Assembly: GCA_020027655.1 (NCBI GenBank)
Contig: JAHKKJ010000264.1
Coordinates: 1 to 5,826 of the forward strand
Direction of reading: 5' to 3'
DNA length: 5,826 bases
From: Deltaproteobacteria bacterium
GTDB taxonomy: Bacteria; Desulfobacterota; Binatia; UBA9968
Position numbers and translations under genes: made by a program. Numbering within the stretch: position 1 is the first letter of the stretch; every line of letters starts with the position of its first letter. Under the pieces are notes generated by a model. That model did no database searches. It was not told the origin of the DNA and saw only the letters and a program-made list of their open reading frames with translations. Shown here piece after piece: positions 1 to 5,826 of the stretch.

Positions 1-374
1 ACTTCGAGGTATTCGTCCGCCTCGTCGGCCGGCAGATGTTCGAACCATTCAATCAAACTGACGCCGTCCGAATATAGGTACTCGCGAAGATTGAGTCCTT
101 CCAACTGAGCTCGAGTCTCGACCCGGTAAAGGTCGATGTGATAAACCGCCAACCGGCCGTGGTATTCGTTTATCAAAGTAAAGGACGGGCTTCGAATCCA
201 GGCCTCTTTGCCTATCTCAAGGCCCTGCGTCACACCTCTAACAAAACAGGTCTTGCCAGCCCCCAGCTCGCCAATAAGAGCAATGATTTCGCCGCCTTTC
301 AGCAGTCTACCGAGCCTGCTTCCCCAACTCATCGTCTGGCGGGGCAAACGGGTCAAAACACTCCACGAAGCCAT
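1..374 (-). CDS. tsaE: TsaE, tRNA t6A biosynthesis ATPase (3' end beyond window)
   Basis: TsaE is the P-loop ATPase of the TsaBDE complex, which makes N6-threonylcarbamoyladenosine at position 37 of ANN-decoding tRNAs in the cytoplasm. I translated this partial gene from the minus strand. 124 complete codons are visible, and the family is usually about 150 residues, so some 25-30 C-terminal residues are lost off the left edge. Visible motifs are Walker A GELGAGKT (residues 35-42), SPSFTLINEY (62-71), HIDLYR (79-84) and IEW (108-110), all hallmarks of TsaE. The ATG at 374 gives the expected helix before the P-loop. An in-frame ATG at 332 is an alternative but would shorten that helix. An in-frame TAA lies just upstream, in the AT-rich gap. 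The start overlaps the TGA of a two-codon ATG-GTC-TGA mini-frame (382-374), probably by chance. The gene lies 54 bases after nnr, as in many bacteria. Confidence 0.93.
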   Translation of the reverse strand, partial: MASWSVLTRLPRQTMSWGSRLGRLLKGGEIIALIGELGAGKTCFVRGVTQGLEIGKEAWIRSPSFTLINEYHGRLAVYHIDLYRVETRAQLEGLNLREYLYSDGVSLIEWFEHLPADEADEYLE

Positions 375-428
375 CAGACCATGAGCCCCACCAGCACAAC
401 TAATATATTTTTATCGAGAATTCGAGGA
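375..428. other. nnr-tsaE intergenic gap with AT-rich core
   Basis: This 54-base gap contains an AT-rich stretch at about 400-417 (TAATATATTTTTAT on the plus strand) inside otherwise GC-richer DNA. On the sense (minus) strand a GGTGGGG run lies about 11 bases before the tsaE ATG and may act as a weak, slightly distant Shine-Dalgarno. I see no convincing -35/-10 pair and no terminator hairpin followed by U residues, so nnr and tsaE are probably cotranscribed. Confidence 0.4.
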
Positions 429-1985
429 CTACGATGCCGCCATCGACAACGCCCGCATTCCTGGCGGCAAGCCCCCGATAATATCCGATGCTATCAGCCC
501 TATTTGACCCTTCTCCGCGGCCACACGATCACCCACAAATCCGTGCAGATAAACTCCAAGCTTCATCGCATTTTCAGGGCTAAGTCCTTGGCCCAAAAGC
601 GCTGCCAATATACCGGCGAGAACATCGCCCATTCCGCCGCTCGCCATTCCTGGATTACCGGTGGGATTGATGAATACCTTGCCCTCCGGTGTCGCGATTA
701 CCGTCCTCGCACCCTTGAGCACGACGTGACAGCGATGCTGCGTCGCAAAGGAGCGAGCGGCGCCGACACGGTCTCGACTCAGGGTCGCAGTGTCCTTGTT
801 GATTAACCGGGCCATCTCCCCCGGATGAGGTGTGAGAATGGGCGGAGTCTTCGCATTGCGCAATCGATCTATTTCCAGTGCCAGATTGTTGAGTCCGTCC
901 GCGTCGATTACCCAGGGAATCTCCAGATTCCGCAGCAACCAGCGGAGCGTGCTCCGCGTCGAGTCATTAACTCCGATGCCGGGGCCAAAAAGCAGTGAAC
1001 TTTTTCGGTCCAACAGACGGCGCCATTCTTCATCGCCCAGCGGTTCCATTTCTTCAGCGGCGTTATCGCGCAGCCGCTCGGTCATCACTTCGACCAAAGT
1101 GCTGGCAAAAATATCGTTCAGCGATCGCGGCGCCGCCAAGGTCACCAAACCCGCGCCGCTTCGCATCCCCGCGCGGCAGGCCAAAATCGCCGCGCCCGTC
1201 TTCCCCCGCGAGCCTGCCATTACCAGCACATGTCCGTAGGTCCCCTTGTGGGTATCCGGCTCCCGAATGGGAACCAGCCAACGGACCTCTTCTCGTTCCA
1301 AAAGCTCGGTGTTTGGAGACACTTCCTCAACCGCGCGGGGATCGATGCCGATATCTGCCACGGCCAGGTCACCGACATAATTCAAGCCGGGATGAATAAC
1401 CTCACCGAGCTTTGGGTAGGCCAAGGCAACTGTCATCTCCGCTTGAACGGCGACACCCAGCGGCGTCCCGTTATCCGTATCGAGACCGGAAGGAATATCG
1501 ACTGACACAATCGGAATCCCGGAAGCATTCATGAGCGTGATGGCTTCACCGTAGAGGCCGCTTACAGCTTTTTTTATCCCGGTTCCGAGAATCCCATCCA
1601 CAAGCAATCCCTTGCCGCGCATCCGCTCGCTGAGCAGACCCAAAGATGCTTCTGCAATCTCAGTAACTTTTCCTCTAACTCTTACATAAGCTCTAAGATT
1701 GTGAGCGGCGTCCGGCGACAGTTCGTTTTTCCGCGCGAGGAGCGCAACCTCGGAAGGAATGCGTTTTTTTTTGAGCAGTCGGGCGACGACCAACCCATCC
1801 CCACCATTGTTACCTTTGCCGGCAACTACCAAAACGCCTTTTTTTGCGACCCGTTCAAAGCGTTCGAGAATCGCCTTGGTTATCCCCTCTCCTGCCCGCT
1901 CCATCAAGGTGAGACTAAGGACGCCGTACTTCTGGATCGTCAAGCGATCCATCTCACGCATCTGCGCAGCGGTAACAACAAACAT
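429..1985 (-). CDS. nnr: Bifunctional NAD(P)H-hydrate epimerase / ADP-dependent dehydratase
   Basis: Nnr repairs hydrated NADH and NADPH. The N-terminal YjeF_N domain interconverts R- and S-NAD(P)HX, and the C-terminal ribokinase-like domain dehydrates the S form using ADP. The 518 residues match the usual two-domain length (E. coli about 515). The epimerase half (about 1-215) shows VTAAQM at 4-9, GKGNNGGDG (56-64), DGILGTG (130-136) and DIPSGLD (163-169), including the conserved Asp163. The dehydratase half (about 245-510) shows KGTYGHVLVMAGS (247-259), FGPGIG (333-338), DADGLN (361-366), TPHPGEM (385-391), KGARTVI (424-430) and GGMGDVLAG (450-458), with catalytic Asp454. The ATG at 1985 fits the conserved N-terminus, and no other ATG, GTG or TTG lies upstream in frame before a stop. 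It has no Shine-Dalgarno within normal distance and directly abuts the repeat at 1988-2068. An A9 run at 1764-1772 encodes three lysines. Confidence 0.96.
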   Translation of the reverse strand: MFVVTAAQMREMDRLTIQKYGVLSLTLMERAGEGITKAILERFERVAKKGVLVVAGKGNNGGDGLVVARLLKKKRIPSEVALLARKNELSPDAAHNLRAYVRVRGKVTEIAEASLGLLSERMRGKGLLVDGILGTGIKKAVSGLYGEAITLMNASGIPIVSVDIPSGLDTDNGTPLGVAVQAEMTVALAYPKLGEVIHPGLNYVGDLAVADIGIDPRAVEEVSPNTELLEREEVRWLVPIREPDTHKGTYGHVLVMAGSRGKTGAAILACRAGMRSGAGLVTLAAPRSLNDIFASTLVEVMTERLRDNAAEEMEPLGDEEWRRLLDRKSSLLFGPGIGVNDSTRSTLRWLLRNLEIPWVIDADGLNNLALEIDRLRNAKTPPILTPHPGEMARLINKDTATLSRDRVGAARSFATQHRCHVVLKGARTVIATPEGKVFINPTGNPGMASGGMGDVLAGILAALLGQGLSPENAMKLGVYLHGFVGDRVAAEKGQIGLIASDIIGGLPPGMRALSMAAS

Positions 1986-1987
1986 AC

Positions 1988-2068
1988 GTTCAAGACGTTC
2001 AAATCGTTCAACCGCTCCGCTCCGTTCAAACGTTTTGAACGTCTTGAACCATTTGAACGATTTGAACC
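1988..2068. repeat. 81-nt inverted repeat built on a 9-bp period (GTTCAAnnn / nnnTTGAAC)
   Basis: The element is nine consecutive 9-nt phases on the plus strand. GTTCAA starts at 1988, 1997, 2006 and 2024, with a divergent CTCCGCTCC unit at 2015-2023. TTGAAC then starts at 2035, 2044, 2053 and 2062. The two halves are complementary. 1988-2003 pairs perfectly with 2034-2049 (16 bp), and 1997-2011 pairs perfectly with 2053-2067 (15 bp). An 8-bp local hairpin (2023-2030 with 2034-2041) has a CGT loop. The two long stems share left-arm bases 1997-2003 and so exclude one another. The element occupies nearly the whole pdxJ-nnr gap (1986-2070). It lacks a following T tract on either strand, so it is not a canonical intrinsic terminator. 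It may be a dispersed REP-like element, an RNA processing or attenuation structure, or slippage-expanded DNA. Its function is unknown. Confidence 0.9.
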
Positions 2069-2070
2069 GG

Positions 2071-2793
2071 TTATCCTCTCGCTTTAGCGAGCAGTTGCTT
2101 CATCTCGCGCACCGCCTGTTCGATCCCGACGATAATCGCGCGGGCGATAATACTGTGGCCGATGTTGAGTTCGACGATCTCCGGAATGGTAGCGATGGGT
2201 GGAACATTATCATAATCGAGGCCGTGCCCGCCGTGAACTTCCAAACCCAAGTTGTGGGCAAGCGCCGCCGCTGCGGCAACTGCATCACGCTCCTTTTCCC
2301 GTTCCGTTTCCGCCGCGTTGCAATACGTTCCGGTGTGGATCTCCACTGCGTGAGCATCGACCTCTTTGCTGGCTTCTATCTGACTCCTTTCGGGATCAAT
2401 AAACAGGCTTACATGAATGCCTCGATCCTGAAGCCGTTTGACCGCCTCCAGAATTTTTTGTTTGTTCGCCGCGACATCGAGACCGCCTTCGGTGGTGAGT
2501 TCCGCTCTCTTCTCCGGAACGAAGCACGCGTCATCCGGTCGTAACTTCTCCGCCAATGCCACCATGGCCGGAGTCACAGCCATCTCCAAATTAAGCTTCG
2601 TACCTAGTCGTCGGCGCATTAGCTCGACGTCACGCTCTTGGATATGCCGCCGATCTTCCCGGAGATGCACGGTGATCCCATCGGCGCCGGCCTTCTCGGC
2701 CAACAACGCCGCCTCCACCGGGTCCGGCACCGCAGCGCGGCGCGCCTGTCGCACCGTCGCCACATGATCGACATTAACGCCTAAACGAATCAC
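2071..2793 (-). CDS. pdxJ: Pyridoxine 5'-phosphate synthase
   Basis: PdxJ condenses 1-deoxy-D-xylulose 5-phosphate with 3-amino-2-oxopropyl phosphate to give pyridoxine 5'-phosphate, the last ring-forming step of the DXP-dependent vitamin B6 pathway. The 240 residues match the family (E. coli 243) and form a single TIM barrel. Visible motifs are NVDHVATVR (7-15), HLREDRRHI (43-51), NLE (68-70), PEKRAELTTEGG (93-104), FIDP (131-134), EIHTG (151-155), HGGHGLDYDNV (187-197) and GHSIIARA (212-219). By offset from the E. coli enzyme, His43, Glu70 and His190 correspond to its catalytic His45, Glu72 and His193. The start is GTG at 2793, three bases after the glmM stop, with AGGGG eight bases upstream inside the end of glmM. 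This implies translational coupling. Its TAA abuts the 9-bp-phased repeat. acpS, a common downstream partner, is absent. Confidence 0.97.
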   Translation of the reverse strand: MIRLGVNVDHVATVRQARRAAVPDPVEAALLAEKAGADGITVHLREDRRHIQERDVELMRRRLGTKLNLEMAVTPAMVALAEKLRPDDACFVPEKRAELTTEGGLDVAANKQKILEAVKRLQDRGIHVSLFIDPERSQIEASKEVDAHAVEIHTGTYCNAAETEREKERDAVAAAAALAHNLGLEVHGGHGLDYDNVPPIATIPEIVELNIGHSIIARAIIVGIEQAVREMKQLLAKARG

Positions 2794-2796
2794 GGA

Positions 2797-4254
2797 TTAT
2801 GCCCCTACTTCCGCACGAATTGCCTCGGCAATCTCGCCCGCCATCTGTTTGACCTTGTCTTCGTTTTCGCCTTCTAGCATCACTCGCGCTAGTAGCTCGG
2901 TGCCAGAATACCGGACCAGCATTCTTCCCCGTTCTTTGAGATCCTTTTGGACCTTTGCCATCGTCTGCTGGACGCGGGGCATGGTAGCCAAAGCTTTTTT
3001 CTCTTTCACTCGGACATTAATCAGCACTTGGGGCAGTCGAGTCATGACTTTTTTGAGCTCGCCGAGCCGTTTTCCTTTTTCCATCAACAGCGCCAATACT
3101 TGCAGACAGGTAATCGCCCCGTCGCCGGTGGTGTTGTGATCCAGAAAGACGATGTGGCCCGACTGCTCGCCCCCCAGATTGTGTCCGCCGGCCAGCATCT
3201 GCTCGACAACATATCGGTCGCCGACTTCGGTGCGCAGCAGTTTAATCCCAAGATCCCGCAGCGCGATCTCCAGGCCGAGGTTGCTCATCACCGTAGCGAC
3301 AACGGTTTGCTGCTTGAGGGTTCCCTTCTCTTGCATGTCCTTCGCACACATGGCCAGGACTTGATCACCGTCCAATATTTCACCGGTTTCATCGACGAAC
3401 ATCGCGCGATCCGCGTCGCCGTCCAGGGACACCGCGAAATCCGCACCTTTGTGCAATAGAACGTCTCGGGCGGTCTCCGGGTAGAGGGCGCCGCAACACC
3501 GGTTGATATTTTCGCCGTCAGGCTGAACACCCAGTGGAATTACCTCGGCGCCCAGCTCCGATAAAACCTCCGGCACAACACGATAGGCAGCGCCGTGACC
3601 GCAATCGGTTACAATCCGCAACCCCTCCAAAGTGAGATGACGCGGAAAACTGTTTTTTAGAAACACGATATACCGGCCCACCGCATCGCTGATTCGAAAA
3701 GCCTTGCCGATCTTCGAAGCCGTGGGTCGGTTTTGTTCCGTCTCGCCGTTGAAAATCATCTCCTCCATCCGTGCCTCGACTCCGTCCGGCAGTTTAAAGC
3801 CATCCCACGAGAAGAATTTGATTCCGTTATCTTGATAAGGGTTGTGGGAAGCCGAAATCACCACGCCCGCATCAGCTCTCATGCTCCGGGTGAGAAAGGC
3901 AACGCCCGGCGTGGGCATGGGCCCCACCAGTTGCACATCGGCCCCCATGGAACAGATACCTGAAGCCAGTGCCGTCTCCAGCATGTAGCCGGACAGGCGG
4001 GTATCTTTACCGATAAGTATTTTGTAGCGGTGCTCCGTGTCACCACCGAGTATTTTCGTTAGCGAAGGAGACCTCCGGCGGCCCGATTCGTTACCGGGTT
4101 GCGCTACCGGATCCTGCAAGACCCGGGCAATCGCTCGCCCCAGCTTCAGCGCCATGTCCGATGTCATCGGCTCCTGGTTTGCTACCCCTCTTACACCATC
4201 CGTTCCAAAGAGACGGCGCTCGGGTTTATTTTTTTTCTCTTCTGGTTGAGACAT
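2797..4254 (-). CDS. glmM: Phosphoglucosamine mutase with an N-domain insertion
   Basis: GlmM converts glucosamine-6-phosphate to glucosamine-1-phosphate, feeding UDP-GlcNAc for peptidoglycan and LPS. It belongs to the alpha-D-phosphohexomutase superfamily, which has four domains. Motifs are FGTDGVRG (16-23), GKDTRLSGYM (82-91), ISASHNP (133-139) with the phosphoserine at Ser136, the metal loop DGDADR (278-283), GGEQSGH (361-367) and the phosphate-binding loop RYSGTE (448-453). The last has Tyr where many homologues have Pro. At 485 residues it is about 40 longer than E. coli GlmM (445). Nine extra residues are a Lys/Glu-rich N-terminus, about 25 are an insertion near residues 48-76, and the rest are scattered. 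The ATG is fixed by a strong GAAGGAG nine bases upstream. In Firmicutes GlmM binds and inhibits CdaA. Its position just after cdaA-cdaR suggests a similar link, which is inference here. Confidence 0.97.
   Translation of the reverse strand: MSQPEEKKNKPERRLFGTDGVRGVANQEPMTSDMALKLGRAIARVLQDPVAQPGNESGRRRSPSLTKILGGDTEHRYKILIGKDTRLSGYMLETALASGICSMGADVQLVGPMPTPGVAFLTRSMRADAGVVISASHNPYQDNGIKFFSWDGFKLPDGVEARMEEMIFNGETEQNRPTASKIGKAFRISDAVGRYIVFLKNSFPRHLTLEGLRIVTDCGHGAAYRVVPEVLSELGAEVIPLGVQPDGENINRCCGALYPETARDVLLHKGADFAVSLDGDADRAMFVDETGEILDGDQVLAMCAKDMQEKGTLKQQTVVATVMSNLGLEIALRDLGIKLLRTEVGDRYVVEQMLAGGHNLGGEQSGHIVFLDHNTTGDGAITCLQVLALLMEKGKRLGELKKVMTRLPQVLINVRVKEKKALATMPRVQQTMAKVQKDLKERGRMLVRYSGTELLARVMLEGENEDKVKQMAGEIAEAIRAEVGA
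2802..2806 (-). promoter_or_regulatory. Shine-Dalgarno AGGGG for pdxJ, inside glmM
   Basis: AGGGG on the minus strand lies eight bases before the GTG at 2793, within the last codons of glmM. It supports the GTG start, which also begins the conserved MIRLGVNVDH terminus, and suggests that glmM and pdxJ are translated in succession from one message. Confidence 0.65.
4027..4113 (-). other. In-frame insertion segment in glmM
   Basis: This stretch encodes roughly GlmM residues 48-76, between the first helix (ALKLGRAIARVLQ) and the strand leading to GKDTR. Aligned by eye with E. coli GlmM, FGTDG is offset by +9 but GKDTR by +34, so about 25 residues are extra. The peptide is rich in Gly, Arg, Ser and Pro (ESGRRRSPS), typical of a flexible loop. 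The DNA has small palindromes (GGAGGTCTCC with a one-base mismatch to perfect symmetry, and TTCG-CTAA-CGAA). It may be a loop expansion or a repeat inserted inside the gene. Exact borders are uncertain by a few codons. Confidence 0.7.
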
Positions 4255-4263
4255 CGATGTTAA

Positions 4264-4270
4264 CTCCTTC
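4264..4270 (-). promoter_or_regulatory. Shine-Dalgarno GAAGGAG for glmM
   Basis: GAAGGAG on the minus strand lies nine bases upstream of the glmM ATG at 4254, within the 30-base cdaR-glmM gap (4255-4284). It is the strongest ribosome binding site in the window. It settles the glmM start and suggests that glmM is translated independently and well. Confidence 0.85.
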
Positions 4271-4284
4271 TTACGTCAGCATAC

Positions 4285-5214
4285 TTAAACTCCCGCCTTT
4301 GTGATTCGGACTTTAAATCGCTGGGGCTTTTGCTCCGTTACTTTCACCTCAGACGGTAAACTAACACTCAGTGGTACGGAATGTTCCCCAGGAGCCAACC
4401 CTTTGAGGTTCAAATAAACCTGCTCTGTTCCAAGTTCGAGCTTTTCAATGATGTGCCTGGGACCAGAGACTCGCAGATAGGCCGACCGTGGGCTCACGTT
4501 ATACTGTCCTTTAAACCCCTTCGCCTGCACGTCAATACCGCTAAAAGCACGGCTGACTTCCTCCTCTTCCAACGTAATCGCAACCTCTACTTGATCAGGA
4601 GAGAACGAAAACGGCTTTCCATCCGTCGAGAGTCTGACCTTGCGCTTCATAGTGCTGCGGGTGTCCTCGAGATCGATGGGAACGGTCTCCACTGACACGA
4701 GGCGGCGCACTTCCTCCGCCGGCCCGAGAACCGAAACGCGTCCAGGCTCCACCGATGTTTCGCCGATCTTCTGACCGGCAGGAGGTTTGTTGACAAACCG
4801 CACCGCCACCGGCAGGACCCGTCTGAGTACCGGTTCCAACCGTAAATGAATGACCGGTGGAGTAATCCGTGCAACCGTCACGCCTCGAGGAATGCTGAAG
4901 GAACTGGGGCCCAGTGGATAGCTTACGGAACCGGGCTTCGCGCCATCGAGATCCAAGCCGAGCTTAAGGTCCCCCGCATCCAGGGTGGAAACTAAAGTGC
5001 GGGGGCCCGTTAAACGCAAAACCACGTAGTCTACGCGGTTATCCATGACCATGAGGTCGGAGGGAATGCTGCGGAACTCTACCGGCACCTCGACAGCTCG
5101 CTCGACGTCCCGATGGCCTGCGACCCAAAGTCCCACGGCGATAACGATCGCGAGAACCTTGAGTCCGAAATTGCTCCCCGCAAGCGAAACAATTTTGTCC
5201 CACAGATATTTCAT
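4285..5214 (-). CDS. cdaR: YbbR-domain protein, membrane regulator of diadenylate cyclase
   Basis: CdaR (YbbR) proteins are anchored in the cytoplasmic membrane with extracytoplasmic YbbR domains, and they modulate the activity of their partner CdaA. The 309-residue product has a short cytoplasmic N-terminus, one hydrophobic helix at about 17-33, and then an all-beta extracytoplasmic region. Three YbbR-like repeats can be recognised at about 37-128, 131-216 and 221-306. Each contains the GP turn typical of the fold: LTGPRTLV (68-75), VLGPAEEV (162-169) and VSGPRHII (249-256). Family members have two to four repeats, so three is ordinary. The start codon overlaps the cdaA stop as ATGA (5211-5214) with no clear Shine-Dalgarno, implying translational coupling and matched production of the two proteins. 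Assignment rests on domain architecture plus position between cdaA and glmM. The YbbR sequence itself is poorly conserved. Confidence 0.93.
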   Translation of the reverse strand: MKYLWDKIVSLAGSNFGLKVLAIVIAVGLWVAGHRDVERAVEVPVEFRSIPSDLMVMDNRVDYVVLRLTGPRTLVSTLDAGDLKLGLDLDGAKPGSVSYPLGPSSFSIPRGVTVARITPPVIHLRLEPVLRRVLPVAVRFVNKPPAGQKIGETSVEPGRVSVLGPAEEVRRLVSVETVPIDLEDTRSTMKRKVRLSTDGKPFSFSPDQVEVAITLEEEEVSRAFSGIDVQAKGFKGQYNVSPRSAYLRVSGPRHIIEKLELGTEQVYLNLKGLAPGEHSVPLSVSLPSEVKVTEQKPQRFKVRITKAGV

Positions 5215-5826
5215 GATCCGACCAGCTCGCGCAGGGCGTTTCTGAGTCTCGTACCGTCAATGTTCTCGGTAACGTTACCACCGACTACGAGAGCCACCGT
5301 GCCCTCCTGCTCCGAAATGACAATAGCTACGGCATCCGTTTCTTCTGTGACACCGATGGCGGCGCGATGCCGCGTGCCCCAACTTTTTCTCAAGTTCGGA
5401 TTCGTGCTCAGCGGCAGCAGGCAGCGAACCGCTGTGACCCTGCCCTTTTGGATCACGAGAGCGCCATCGTGAATGGGTGAATGGGGTAGAAAGACGCTTT
5501 CCATTAACTCTCGGCTGACTCGGGCATCCAGACGGGTGCCGATTTCCATGTATTCATTCAACCCCACCTCGCGTTGCAAAACGATCAACGCACCAAAGCG
5601 TTTCTCAGCAAGCACCATCGCCGCCTGGACAACGTCTTCGATAATAATATCGTCGCGCCGTTGAACGATCCGCTCTGCGCCGAAAAGCGGCGCGGTGCCG
5701 ACCCGTGTGAGCGCTCGGCGGATATCGCTTTGAAAGATAACGATGATGACTAAGATGATCGATCCAAGAAAATTATCCAGAATCCAATTCAAGGTGAACA
5801 GCCCTAAGGCGCGCGAAAGAACAAAA
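5211..5826 (-). CDS. cdaA: Diadenylate cyclase CdaA (5' end beyond window)
   Basis: CdaA joins two ATP molecules into the second messenger c-di-AMP. It is a membrane protein with N-terminal helices and a cytoplasmic DAC domain. I read 204 residues. The reading frame stays open to the right edge (FVLSRALGLFT before LNWILDNF), so the TTG at 5792 is not the true start, and roughly 60-70 residues with the first membrane helices lie outside. Visible parts are the last membrane helix (about 18-31 of the visible chain), the linker FQSDIRRAL, and the DAC domain with IHDGALVI (DGA at 120-122) and GTRHRAAIG (150-158), the two signature motifs for ATP and metal binding and catalysis. Both are intact, so the enzyme should be active. 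It overlaps cdaR by four bases. Related operons often have folP upstream, which cannot be seen here. Confidence 0.96.
   Translation of the reverse strand, partial: FVLSRALGLFTLNWILDNFLGSIILVIIVIFQSDIRRALTRVGTAPLFGAERIVQRRDDIIIEDVVQAAMVLAEKRFGALIVLQREVGLNEYMEIGTRLDARVSRELMESVFLPHSPIHDGALVIQKGRVTAVRCLLPLSTNPNLRKSWGTRHRAAIGVTEETDAVAIVISEQEGTVALVVGGNVTENIDGTRLRNALRELVGS

Noticed and set aside
398..428. Possible promoter for tsaE in the AT-rich gap (TATATT as -10)
   Set aside because: No acceptable -35 hexamer sits about 17 bases upstream. The AT-rich core alone is not enough.
138..806. 222-residue plus-strand open frame opposite tsaE and nnr
   Set aside because: It is antisense to two genes with complete family motifs, its translation shows no recognisable domain, and it crosses the nnr-tsaE gap. 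It is a shadow frame in GC-rich DNA.
1988..2068. Intrinsic transcription terminator or CRISPR array
   Set aside because: The hairpin is long but AT-moderate and lacks a following T run on either strand. The 9-nt units with no spacers do not fit a CRISPR array.
1986..2070. Extension of nnr upstream through the repeat as extra N-terminal coding sequence
   Set aside because: The nnr frame is open back to a TGA inside the end of pdxJ, but it contains no ATG, GTG or TTG before 1985. The conserved N-terminus (VTAAQM) already starts right after this ATG.
1701..2544. Plus-strand open frames across the repeat, one with a Phe-rich 3-residue periodic tail
   Set aside because: They lie opposite nnr and pdxJ. 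The periodic peptide (F-x-x or x-F-E type) is just the 9-bp DNA repeat read as three codons. I see no ribosome binding site or family resemblance.
3288..3530. Second minus-strand open frame inside glmM (80 residues), and similar frames inside cdaR and pdxJ
   Set aside because: They overlap in another frame the conserved catalytic regions of the real genes and show no start context or family motif.

Overview
The window is a block of six co-directional housekeeping genes, all read from the minus strand, so transcription runs from the right edge to the left. In transcription order they are cdaA (5' end off the right edge), cdaR/ybbR, glmM, pdxJ, nnr and tsaE (3' end off the left edge). Base composition looks moderately GC-rich by eye, and every gene keeps the catalytic motifs of its family. 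I see no mobile-element genes, CRISPR, tRNA or rRNA. The order cdaA-cdaR-glmM-pdxJ-(acpS)-nnr-tsaE is, from memory, typical of Geobacter-like and other former deltaproteobacteria and related phyla such as Desulfobacterota, Binatota and Methylomirabilota. I would place the organism there with low confidence. A 16S or marker-gene search would settle it.

Region by region: 5211-5826 carries the diadenylate cyclase CdaA, which overlaps cdaR by four bases (ATGA). cdaR (4285-5214) encodes a membrane-anchored YbbR-domain regulator of the cyclase. After 30 bases with a strong Shine-Dalgarno comes glmM (2797-4254), phosphoglucosamine mutase, which makes GlcN-1-P for peptidoglycan and LPS. Three bases later pdxJ (2071-2793) starts at GTG and makes pyridoxine 5'-phosphate. 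An 85-base gap follows that is almost completely filled by a 9-bp-phased inverted repeat. Then come nnr (429-1985), a two-domain NAD(P)HX repair enzyme, a 54-base gap, and tsaE (1-374), the ATPase for tRNA t6A modification.

The genes combine c-di-AMP signalling (CdaA/CdaR), cell-wall precursor supply (GlmM, which is known to bind and modulate CdaA in Firmicutes), cofactor synthesis and repair (PdxJ, Nnr) and tRNA modification (TsaE). The tight spacing from cdaA to pdxJ supports one transcript. Nothing here looks like a new multi-gene system. The most unusual items are the 81-nt repeat between pdxJ and nnr, in the place where related operons usually carry acpS, and an approximately 25-residue insertion in GlmM.
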